NCBI RefSeq assembly: GCF_026340975.1
Contig: NZ_JAPEOS010000001.1
Location: 3,319,001 to 3,383,000, forward strand
DNA from: Streptomyces sp. NBC_01214
GTDB taxonomy: Bacteria; Actinomycetota; Actinomycetes; Streptomycetales; Streptomycetaceae
Length of the DNA: 64,000 nucleotides
Reading direction: 5' to 3'
In this document: positions 26,019 to 33,332 of the stretch, in pieces
Layout: each line of letters opens with the position of its first letter
Position numbering within the stretch: position 1 is the first letter of the stretch
The notes under the pieces: generated by a model
The model's database searches: none
Told to the model about the DNA's origin: nothing
The model's input: only the letters and a program-made list of their open reading frames with translations
Program-made: the position numbers and the translations under genes

Positions 26019-27400
26019 GCGGCGGCCGCCGGCGGCTGGGCCGCGTCTGGCGCAGGCGCGGCCCCCTGCGCACCCGGCTGGCGCTGTCGGTCACCGCCGC
26101 CGTGGCCCTCGTGGCCGTCGGGGTGTGCGTGGCGGCGTTCTTGGTGGTCCGGTCCGCACTCTACGAGCAGCTCGACCTCAGCCTCACCCAGTCCGCGCGG
26201 CTGGCCGCCCAGCGCAACCCGGGGGCCGCGCCCAGCACCCTGGCCGGGGAATGCAGGTTCCTGGCGGCCCCCGCCTGCGCGGAGGTGGTGGCCGCCGACC
26301 CGACCGAGGACCCCGCGACCCCGGGACTGCTGCCCGTGGACCCGGCCGCGCGGGAGGTCGCGGCGGGCCGGAAGGCCCCCTACTACACCAACATCACGGT
26401 GGCCGGATATCCCGCCCGGATGCTCACCACCGACTACGCCAAGGGGCGCGCCCTCCAGGTGGCCCTACGGGCCGACACCGTCGAGGACGGCATCGAGGAG
26501 GCAGCCCAGTGGCTGGTGCTGACGGCGGTGATCGGCGTGCTGCTGGCCGCGCTGCTGGGGTCCTGGGTCTCGCGGACGGGCCTCGCCCCGGTCGCCCGGC
26601 TCACCGCGACGGCCGAGCGGATCGCCGCCACCCGCGACGCTCGGCACCGGATCGATCTGCCGCCACCGGGACGGGAGGACGAGATCACCCGGCTGGCCAC
26701 GAGCTTCAACACCATGCTGGGGGAGCTCGAACAGTCGGTCGCCGCCCAGCGCCAACTGGTCGCGGACGCCTCCCACGAACTGCGCACCCCGCTGACGGCA
26801 CTGCGGACCAACGCCGAACTGCTGGCCCGGGCCGATCGGCTCACCCCCGACCAGCGCGACCGTGCCTCGGCCGCACTGGGGCGGCAGCTGCGGGAGGTGA
26901 CGGGGCTCGTCAACGACCTGATCGAGCTCGCACGCGACGAAGAGCCGCAGCCGCTCGTGGAACAGGTCCGGCTGGGTGCGCTGGTGGAGCACTGCGCGCA
27001 GGCGGCGCGCACGCACTGGCCGGCCGTGCCCTTCCACGTACGCGTGCCGGCCGAGCCCGTCGTGGTGCCGGGGGTCCCCGCGCGACTCAGTCGACTGCTG
27101 GGGAACCTGCTCGACAACGCGGCCAAGTTCAGCGGGAACGGGCTGCCCGTCGAGGTGGAGCTGGTGGCCGGCCTCCCGGGCCGCGGACCGGCGCTGACGA
27201 TCCGTGACCACGGCCCGGGGATCTCGCCGGAAGACCTGCCGCACGTCTTCGACCGTTTCTACCGGGCCGGCGCGGCCCGCGCCCTGCCGGGGTCGGGGCT
27301 CGGCCTCGCCATGGCCCGGCAGATCGCGCGGGCGCACTCCGCCGAGCTGACGGCGGAGGCCGCCCCGGGCGGTGGCGCGCTGTTCCGGCTGACGTTCTGA
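26015..27400 (+). CDS. Membrane sensor histidine kinase
   Basis: 461 aa from GTG 26015 (GTGA overlap with the regulator). TM1 lies near residues 20-45 (SVTAAVALVAVGVCVAAFLVV), an extracellular sensor domain with a Cys pair (GECRFLAAPACAEV) spans ~45-160, and TM2 is near 165-185. A HAMP linker leads to the H-box DASHELRTPLTALRTN. The ATPase has an N-box GNLLDNAAKFS and a G-box IRDHGPGISPEDL followed by GSGLGLAMARQIARAH. All catalytic motifs are intact. Confidence 0.95.
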   Translation: MSGGRRRLGRVWRRRGPLRTRLALSVTAAVALVAVGVCVAAFLVVRSALYEQLDLSLTQSARLAAQRNPGAAPSTLAGECRFLAAPACAEVVAADPTEDPATPGLLPVDPAAREVAAGRKAPYYTNITVAGYPARMLTTDYAKGRALQVALRADTVEDGIEEAAQWLVLTAVIGVLLAALLGSWVSRTGLAPVARLTATAERIAATRDARHRIDLPPPGREDEITRLATSFNTMLGELEQSVAAQRQLVADASHELRTPLTALRTNAELLARADRLTPDQRDRASAALGRQLREVTGLVNDLIELARDEEPQPLVEQVRLGALVEHCAQAARTHWPAVPFHVRVPAEPVVVPGVPARLSRLLGNLLDNAAKFSGNGLPVEVELVAGLPGRGPALTIRDHGPGISPEDLPHVFDRFYRAGAARALPGSGLGLAMARQIARAHSAELTAEAAPGGGALFRLTF

Positions 27401-27814
27401 ACGGCCCCGGTGGGGACGGGGGTACCCGGAGGCGCGCACGAACCGGGTCGGTACGCGCTGGGCGTCCAACGGCTGGCCCGTCCCGGCCGTGAACCTCCCC
27501 AGGGGCTCCACGGGCGAGGTTCACGGCCGGGCGCTCCAGTGGGCGCTGGTCCGCACGGCGTTCGTCAACTCCGCCGATGCCCCGACTCGCATCGACGGCT
27601 CCTTCGGCCCCACACCGGGGCGGCGTCCCGGACGGCATGGCCGGCATGGCCGGCATCGAGACGGGGACGTCGGTGGTACCCCGTCCCCGCCGCCGAGGGC
27701 CAGGCCCCGTCCGGCGGTTGTGATCTTCGGCCCAGTCTCCCGCGGTCCCCCCGTCGGGCGGCCGACCTGCGGCAAGGTGACCGGTAAGGAGTCCGAAGAC
27801 GGGGGAGGCATCCA
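27401..27814. other. Intergenic stretch, no gene seen
   Basis: No supported gene. Near 27634 the sequence GGCATGGCC is repeated in tandem, which is probably just local duplication. AAGGAGTCC about 25 nt before the phosphatase ATG is too distant to be its main ribosome site. Confidence 0.4.
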
Positions 27815-28645
27815 ATGGAGCGACACGTCGAGTTCGAGCGTCTGCACAACTTCCGGGACCTGGGCGGCTATCGGTCCGCCGACGGCCGCACCGTGCGGTG
27901 GGGGACCGTGTACCGGGCCGACTCGCTCGGCAAGCTGGCGGACGGCGACTGGGAGCGGTTCCTGGAGCTCGGGATCGGGACCGTGATCGACCTGCGGTAT
28001 CCGTGGGAGATCGAGACCAAGGGGCGGGTGCCCGAGGCGGAGCGGTTTCGCTACGTCAACCTGAGCATCGAGCACCGGCCCTACGACCAGGCCGAGATCG
28101 ACCCGGACATCGACCCCTGGCGGTACCTCGCGGACCGGTTCGCCGAGGTCACCGAGGACGGGGCCGAGGAGATACGGCAGGTCCTGGAGGAGCTGGCGCA
28201 GGCCCCCGCCCCCCTGGTCTTCCACTGCACCTCGGGCAAGGACCGGACCGGGCTCATCGGAGTTTTCCTGCTGACCCTGCTCGGGGTGGACCGGGCCGAC
28301 GTCCTCGCCGACTTCGCGCTCACCGAGCTGGCCACCGAACGCCTCGCCGCCGACTGGCGTGCCGCCCATCCGGGCCGGGTCATGAAGTGGCCCAGCTACG
28401 GCCGCGCCCCCGCCGTGATCATGGAGTTGGTGCTCGCGGACCTGGAAGCCCGGTACGGATCCGTGCACGGCTACCTCACGGACCGGGTCGGCCTGTCGGA
28501 GCGGACGGCGCAGCGGTTGCGCTCCCGCCTGCTGACCGGCGCCGGCGCCGGCGACGCTGACAGGGACGGCGACGGCGGCGGCGACGGTGACAGCGGCGGC
28601 GACGGCGGCGACGGCGACGGGGCTGAGGGCCACCGCGCGACGTGA
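27815..28645 (+). CDS. Tyrosine-protein phosphatase with an Asp/Gly-rich tail
   Basis: 276 aa. It belongs to the tyrosine phosphatase family found in actinobacteria, with the active-site loop FHCTSGKDRTG (C-x5-R, residues ~137-147) and the N-terminal NFRDLGGYRSADGRTVRWGTVYRAD typical of that family. The last ~30 residues alternate Asp and Gly, encoded by GGCGAC-type tandem repeats. It dephosphorylates proteins or possibly phosphoinositides. It is on the same strand as, but 69 nt before, the membrane-protein operon. No terminator lies between them, so co-transcription is possible. Confidence 0.9.
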   Translation: MERHVEFERLHNFRDLGGYRSADGRTVRWGTVYRADSLGKLADGDWERFLELGIGTVIDLRYPWEIETKGRVPEAERFRYVNLSIEHRPYDQAEIDPDIDPWRYLADRFAEVTEDGAEEIRQVLEELAQAPAPLVFHCTSGKDRTGLIGVFLLTLLGVDRADVLADFALTELATERLAADWRAAHPGRVMKWPSYGRAPAVIMELVLADLEARYGSVHGYLTDRVGLSERTAQRLRSRLLTGAGAGDADRDGDGGGDGDSGGDGGDGDGAEGHRAT

Positions 28646-28714
28646 AGTCCCTCTGGTGGCGCCACCGGCGCGTCTCCTACCATCGGAACACGGGTGGGGG
28701 AGGGGGGTGCGTTC

Positions 28715-29659
28715 ATGGCGGCGCACGTAGGGCGGCTGGAACGCTTCGTTGCCTGGGTGCTGCGGAACGCCGACGTCGTGGTCGCCCTGGGCATCGCGAT
28801 GGCGGTCGGACTCCTCGACATCTTCGGAGACGTCATCAGTGACGACGTCTCCTCCGGCGCCACCCTCGTCGTGCTCGGCCTCCTCGCGACCGGGTCGATC
28901 GTGGAGCGGGTGCGCCGGCCCGCGAGCATCCAGGAGGCGATGAGCGGGACCCGGCAGGCGCTGGAAGACCTCGCGATGGTGCGCTCGCTCTCCGGCAACG
29001 AGGTCGGCGAGGCACTGCGCAAGGCCCGCCAACACACCAACCTCTGGTACTTCAAGGGCGGTACGGGCACCTACCTGCGGGCGGTCACGCTGCCCCTGTG
29101 CGTGGCCGCCGCGAAGGAACAGCGCTCGCAGCTCAACGTGAAGATCGACATCGTCAATCCGGCCGACGAGCGGGCCTGCGCCGCCTACGCCCGGTTCCGG
29201 CAGATGTTCGGCGGGCAGCGGCGCGGCGACGACGTGTGGACCACCGACCGGGTCCGCCGCGAGTCGTACGCGACCGTCCTCGCCGCCTGTTGGTACCAGC
29301 GGCAGCTGACCACACTGGAGATCAGCGTGCACCTGTCGGCCGCCGTGCCGACCCTGCGCTTCGACCTGTCCGAGACCTGCCTCGTCATCACCCAGGACGA
29401 CCAGTCCCGGGTGAACCTGCTGGTGGAGCGGGGGCAGCCGCTCTACGACTACTACGTGACCGAGCTGCACCAGAGCCGAGAGCAGGCGACCGTGCTCGAT
29501 CTGCGCGTCGCCTCCCCGCTCGGCCAGGAGCCCACCGTCGACGAGGTGCGGACGCTCTTCGACGACCTGCAGCTGCCCTTGCCGCGCATCTTCACCGACA
29601 GCGACATCGGCAAGATCATCGAAAAGGCCCTGCACGCGGAGGACCCCTACAGGAGGTGA
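28715..29659 (+). CDS. Membrane-anchored cytoplasmic protein, unknown function
   Basis: 314 aa from ATG 28715 with a strong purine-rich site (GGGGGAGGGGGG). Two membrane helices lie at residues ~20-40 (VVVALGIAMAVGLLDIFG) and ~48-65 (ATLVVLGLLATGSIV), and the remainder is cytoplasmic. The soluble part has KARQHTNLWYFKGGTGTYLRAVTLPL, LNVKIDIVNPAD and a C-terminal LRFDLSETCLVITQDDQSR. This pattern vaguely recalls phospholipase-D-like folds, but no HxK motif is present. It heads a compact operon with a cupin-fold protein and an IMPase-like enzyme. Confidence 0.7.
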   Translation: MAAHVGRLERFVAWVLRNADVVVALGIAMAVGLLDIFGDVISDDVSSGATLVVLGLLATGSIVERVRRPASIQEAMSGTRQALEDLAMVRSLSGNEVGEALRKARQHTNLWYFKGGTGTYLRAVTLPLCVAAAKEQRSQLNVKIDIVNPADERACAAYARFRQMFGGQRRGDDVWTTDRVRRESYATVLAACWYQRQLTTLEISVHLSAAVPTLRFDLSETCLVITQDDQSRVNLLVERGQPLYDYYVTELHQSREQATVLDLRVASPLGQEPTVDEVRTLFDDLQLPLPRIFTDSDIGKIIEKALHAEDPYRR

Positions 29660-29672
29660 TGCGCTCCGGCGC

Positions 29673-30302
29673 GTGCCCATGGACCGCGAGCTCGAAAGCA
29701 CTCTCGTCACCCTGGAGGAAATCGCCTCCGGAACACGGGAGTTACATGCCGTCCGTCATCCGCTCGGTTTCCTCTGCCTGCCACTGGTGAGAGAGGGTCC
29801 GCGCGGAGTCTGCGTGCACCTCTTCGAGATCGGCAACCGTGCCGATCCGGAGGCGTCACCGATGCACGCCCACAGTTGGGAACTGCGCAGCCGCGTGCTG
29901 TACGGGCGGGTGGCGAACCTCCCCGTACGGACGAGCGCGGTCCGGGACGGCGAGGAGGGCGCCACCCACCGGATCTTCGAGGTGTTCAGCGGGAGCGACG
30001 GCGTGGACGAGATCCGGCCGACCTCCCACCTCGTACGGAGCGAGCCCGGCCCCGCCCACATCAGCGCGGGCGGGGAGACGTACACCCTGGCGGCCGGCGA
30101 GTTCCACGCCACCGCACTGGAGGGCGTGGAACCCGCGGCCACCTTGGTGCACGGCACGTCGATCCCCGGGCAGCTCGACCTCTCGCTCGGCCCGCTCGAC
30201 GGCCGACCGCGCCGCACGACCCGCCGGCTGTGCGACACCGCGCAGACCGTGCGCAGCGTCCACACCGCCCTCAGGAGGATCGATGCCGAGCAGCGGGCCT
30301 GA
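29673..30302 (+). CDS. Cupin-fold protein, unknown substrate
   Basis: 209 aa from GTG 29673; ATG 29679 is equally possible. The nearest strong ribosome site, AGGAGG at 29651, is farther than usual from both. Cupin features are MHAHSWELRSRVLYG (metal-binding His pair near residues 65-70) and GETYTLAAGEFHATALEG, the second half with another His. It resembles proteins that bind or oxidise small thiols or nucleotides, but no specific family is clear. It overlaps the next gene by 20 nt. Confidence 0.65.
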   Translation: MPMDRELESTLVTLEEIASGTRELHAVRHPLGFLCLPLVREGPRGVCVHLFEIGNRADPEASPMHAHSWELRSRVLYGRVANLPVRTSAVRDGEEGATHRIFEVFSGSDGVDEIRPTSHLVRSEPGPAHISAGGETYTLAAGEFHATALEGVEPAATLVHGTSIPGQLDLSLGPLDGRPRRTTRRLCDTAQTVRSVHTALRRIDAEQRA

Positions 30303-31110
30303 TTTCGACCACGAGAGGCAGGTCGCGGTCTCCGCGGCGGAGGAGGCGGGCGGCCTGCTGCGCAGGCGTTTCGGCACGGCGCGGTGCGTACGGACGAAGG
30401 GCGGGTCCGGGGACGTGCAGGTGGACCTCGACCTCGCCGCCGAGAAGCTCGTGCTCAGCCGGATACAGCGGCACTTCCCGCACGACCGGATCCTCTCCGA
30501 AGAAGCCGGGCTCCTCGATGCGGCGGGCGAACGGACCTGGCTGGTCGACCCGTTGGACGGCAGCAACAACGTCGTGATCGGGCTGCCCACCTACGCCGTC
30601 GGGATCGGACTGTGCCTGGGCGGCACCCCGGTGATGGGCGTGGTGCACGAGCCGGTCACCGGGGAGACCTGGCACGCGGTCAGGGGGTACGGGGCCCACG
30701 GGCCGTCCGGCGCGCTGCCCGGCCCCGACCCCACCCTGCCGCGCCCCGGCCCCGTGGTCGCCTGGACCCAGGGGTACGCCGTGGAACGGGGCGACGCGAC
30801 GGCGGTGGCCCTGCGCGCGGTGCTGGAGCTGCGCTGCCGGCGCGTCCTACAGCTGTGGGCGCCGCTGCTCGGCTGGAGCCTGCTGGCGCGCGGCACCATC
30901 GACGCGTTCGTCGGCTACCGCGCCGAGGGCGTCGACCTGCCCACCGGGGCGCTGCTCGCGGCCGAGGCGGGCGTGGAGCTGCGCACGCTGTCCGGGGCGA
31001 CCTTCAGACCCGGCTTCGCCGGGGCCGACACCGGCCGCAGCTTCGTGGCGGCGCGCGGCGAGACCCTCGCGTACCTGCTGGGAGAGGTGGGTACCGTCCC
31101 GCCCGGCTAG
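30283..31110 (+). CDS. Inositol-monophosphatase/CysQ-like phosphatase
   Basis: 275 aa from ATG 30283 with AGGAGG 4 nt upstream. Metal motifs: ILSEEAG (Glu pair, residues ~65-72), VDPLDGSNN (the family D-P-x-D-G-T/S-x-N motif, ~85-94) and a late GVDLPTGALLAAEAG in place of W-D-x-A-A-G. The family hydrolyses inositol phosphates, fructose bisphosphate, or 3'-phosphoadenosine nucleotides (CysQ). The altered last motif makes the substrate hard to guess. It ends opposite the transporter gene with a 4-nt overlap of stop codons. Confidence 0.85.
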   Translation: MPSSGPDFDHERQVAVSAAEEAGGLLRRRFGTARCVRTKGGSGDVQVDLDLAAEKLVLSRIQRHFPHDRILSEEAGLLDAAGERTWLVDPLDGSNNVVIGLPTYAVGIGLCLGGTPVMGVVHEPVTGETWHAVRGYGAHGPSGALPGPDPTLPRPGPVVAWTQGYAVERGDATAVALRAVLELRCRRVLQLWAPLLGWSLLARGTIDAFVGYRAEGVDLPTGALLAAEAGVELRTLSGATFRPGFAGADTGRSFVAARGETLAYLLGEVGTVPPG

Positions 31111-32297
31111 GTGATGGCCGCCAGCGCCAGGGTCGCCGCCAGTGTGCCCGCCACCGCCAGCACGACGCCCGTACCGAAGAAGCGGCCCAGGGCGATCCGG
31201 GTGCCGTGCCAGCGGCAGCGCTCGAACCACAGGAGGGTGGCCAGCGAGGCCCACGGCGTGATGACCGGCCCCACGTTGACTCCGATCAGCTGGGCGAGCA
31301 GCTGCTCGTGGTTGGCCACCGGGATCGCCGCCTCGCCCGCCAGATAGGCCGGGAGGTTGTTCAGCACGTTCGAGAAGCCCGCGCCGACCGCCGCCGACCG
31401 CAGCATGCCGCCGACGCCGTTGTCGGAGCCCATCGCCGCCGCGAGGACCTCGTGCAGCCCGTGGGCGTTGACCGTCTCCACGACCAGGAACATCCCCGGG
31501 ACCAGGACGAGGAGCCGCCAGGGGATCAGGGAGAGGCGCAGCGCCGCCCGGCCCCGCACCCAGAAGGCCACGACCACGATCAGCGCGGCCGCCATGGACG
31601 CCGACCACAGCGGCACGTCGGCGAGCAGGATCGCCAGCAGGAATCCGGCGCACGCCACCGCGCTCACCCGGAACAGGACCGGATCCGCGGGGCGCGGCAG
31701 GGGCGGAGGGGTGTAGCGGGTCTCGGCGCGGCGTCCCGGGCGCCAGTAGAAGCCCCACAGGCAGGCCATCGTGACCACGATGGCGGCCAACTGCGGCGCC
31801 CACATGGTGGCGGCCATCTCCGACGGGGTCAGTGCGATGCGGTCCGCGGCCAGCAGGTTCGTCAGGTTCGACACGGGAAGCAGCAGGCTGGCCGTGTTCG
31901 CGAGCCACACCGTGGTCATCGCCAGCGGTACGGGCGCGATGCCGACCCGGGTCGCCAGCGCCAGCATCACCGGGGTCAGCAGGACCGCCGTCGTGTCCAG
32001 GTTGAGGGTGATGGTGGTGACGGACGCGAAGAGCACGCAGAGGCAGAACAGGAGGGGGTACCTGCCGCGCCCCGCCCGGGCCACCCAGGTGGCGACGACG
32101 TCGAAGACCTCCGCCTTGCCGGTCAGTTCGGCGAGGACGATGACGGTGGCCAGGAACACCACCAGCGGACCGATGCGCTCCAGTACGTCCGTGGCGGGTG
32201 CGGTGGGCAGCAGGCCCGTGGCGACGCACAGTGCACCGAGTACGAGTAGGCCGCCGGCCAGCCAGTCCAGTGGATGCAGACGCCTGAGGAGGGACAC
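31107..32297 (-). CDS. ArsB/SLC13-type membrane transporter
   Basis: 396 aa from GTG 32297, the nearest in-frame start to the protein-like sequence. There are ten or more hydrophobic segments. TTITLNLDTTAVLLTPVML and NTASLLLPVSNLTNLL are typical of the ion-transporter superfamily that includes ArsB and the Na+/dicarboxylate carriers, and SNVLNNLPAYLAG is the matching repeat in the second half. The substrate (arsenite, dicarboxylate or another anion) is open. No arsenic-resistance regulator or reductase is nearby. It is divergent from the TIR gene. Confidence 0.85.
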   Translation of the reverse strand: MSLLRRLHPLDWLAGGLLVLGALCVATGLLPTAPATDVLERIGPLVVFLATVIVLAELTGKAEVFDVVATWVARAGRGRYPLLFCLCVLFASVTTITLNLDTTAVLLTPVMLALATRVGIAPVPLAMTTVWLANTASLLLPVSNLTNLLAADRIALTPSEMAATMWAPQLAAIVVTMACLWGFYWRPGRRAETRYTPPPLPRPADPVLFRVSAVACAGFLLAILLADVPLWSASMAAALIVVVAFWVRGRAALRLSLIPWRLLVLVPGMFLVVETVNAHGLHEVLAAAMGSDNGVGGMLRSAAVGAGFSNVLNNLPAYLAGEAAIPVANHEQLLAQLIGVNVGPVITPWASLATLLWFERCRWHGTRIALGRFFGTGVVLAVAGTLAATLALAAIT

Positions 32298-32453
32298 GGC
32301 GAACAGGTTCGCACATACACACGCCCCGGCATCAGACGGGGCGGAAGGAATCGGACACGCCCGCCCGGGCGGGGTGTCCGGCGTCCCGCGGGGGACCGAC
32401 CCGTCCTTGCCGGGACAAACCCGCCGCCGGGGGTGCGGCCCTACGATGGAGTC

Positions 32454-33332
32454 ATGATGACGGACGGGCAATTCGGCGCTCCCGCAAGAGAGTTCGACTT
32501 CTTCATCAGTTACTCCCCGGCAGACGAACAATGGGCCGCATGGATCGCCTGGACCCTGGAGGAAGCCGGCTACCGCACGGTGGTGCAGGCCTGGGACTTC
32601 GTACCGGGAACCAACTTCATAGACTTCATGGACCGGGGGGTCAGCGAGTCCCTGGCGGTCATCGCCGTACTGTCCCGCCACTACGAGCGTTCCACCTACG
32701 GTCGCATGGAATGGCAGGCCGCGCTCCGGGCCTCGCCCGAGTCGCCCGAACGGAGGCTGCTGACCGTCCGGGTGGACGAGATCCCGATCGAGGGACTCCT
32801 CGCCACGATCACCTACGTCGACCTCGTCGGCGTGGCGGACATCGACGCGGCCCGCTCCCTGCTGCTGAACCGGGTCGGGCAGGCCGTCGACGGCCACGCC
32901 CGACCGGGCCGCCGTCCCGGTTTCCCGGGGACCGGGAGGGGGAGCGGACCGGGACCCCTGCGCCACCCGGAGCAGCCCAATCCGGGTCAGCCGCAGCCGA
33001 GCGCGCTCGCCGGCCCCGGCTGGTCGGGACGCCGGCGGCCGGCCAGGGCGCCGCTCTACCCGCAGGCCGCCGCGGCCGGCCACGGCGCCCGGGACACCGT
33101 GACCGTCCTGCACCTGGCCGGGCCCGACTTCGGGCGCGGCCGCGAACCCGACGCGCTCAGCCGGCAGATCCGCGGCGACCTCATCATGCTCAGGGACGCG
33201 GGGGCACCCGCCCCCGATCTGATGGTGGTCACCGGTGACCTCACCGCGTCCGGCAGCCCGCGCGAATGCGACCAGGCCCTCAGCTTCCTCACCGCCCTGC
33301 GCTCCCAGCTCGACCTGTCCCCCAGCGGGTGA
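32454..33332 (+). CDS. TIR domain fused to the first part of a degenerate calcineurin-like phosphoesterase
   Basis: 292 aa. The TIR domain (residues ~12-150) starts EFDFFISYSPADEQWAAWIAWTLEEAGY. The Glu at 36 or 37 is the expected NADase residue, followed by AWDFVPGTNFIDFM and YGRMEWQAAL. A Pro/Gly-rich linker (~150-205) leads to TVLHLAGPDFGRG and LMVVTGDLTASG, the beginning of a metallophosphoesterase fold. There the usual D-L-H is replaced by G-P-D, so metal ligands are lost. The gene stops at 33332 in the middle of that fold, and the rest is in the next gene, which overlaps at GTGATG. Together they form an NLR-like immune-type protein pair. Confidence 0.9.
   Translation: MMTDGQFGAPAREFDFFISYSPADEQWAAWIAWTLEEAGYRTVVQAWDFVPGTNFIDFMDRGVSESLAVIAVLSRHYERSTYGRMEWQAALRASPESPERRLLTVRVDEIPIEGLLATITYVDLVGVADIDAARSLLLNRVGQAVDGHARPGRRPGFPGTGRGSGPGPLRHPEQPNPGQPQPSALAGPGWSGRRRPARAPLYPQAAAAGHGARDTVTVLHLAGPDFGRGREPDALSRQIRGDLIMLRDAGAPAPDLMVVTGDLTASGSPRECDQALSFLTALRSQLDLSPSG

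Noticed and set aside
28560..28645. Asp/Gly-rich end of the tyrosine phosphatase as a calcium-binding RTX repeat
   Set aside because: It lacks the G-G-x-G-x-D-x-U nonapeptide pattern; it is simple GGCGAC-type repeat DNA.
31107..32297. Transporter as part of an arsenic-resistance operon
   Set aside because: No ArsR, ArsC or ArsH gene is nearby, and the family includes other anion carriers.
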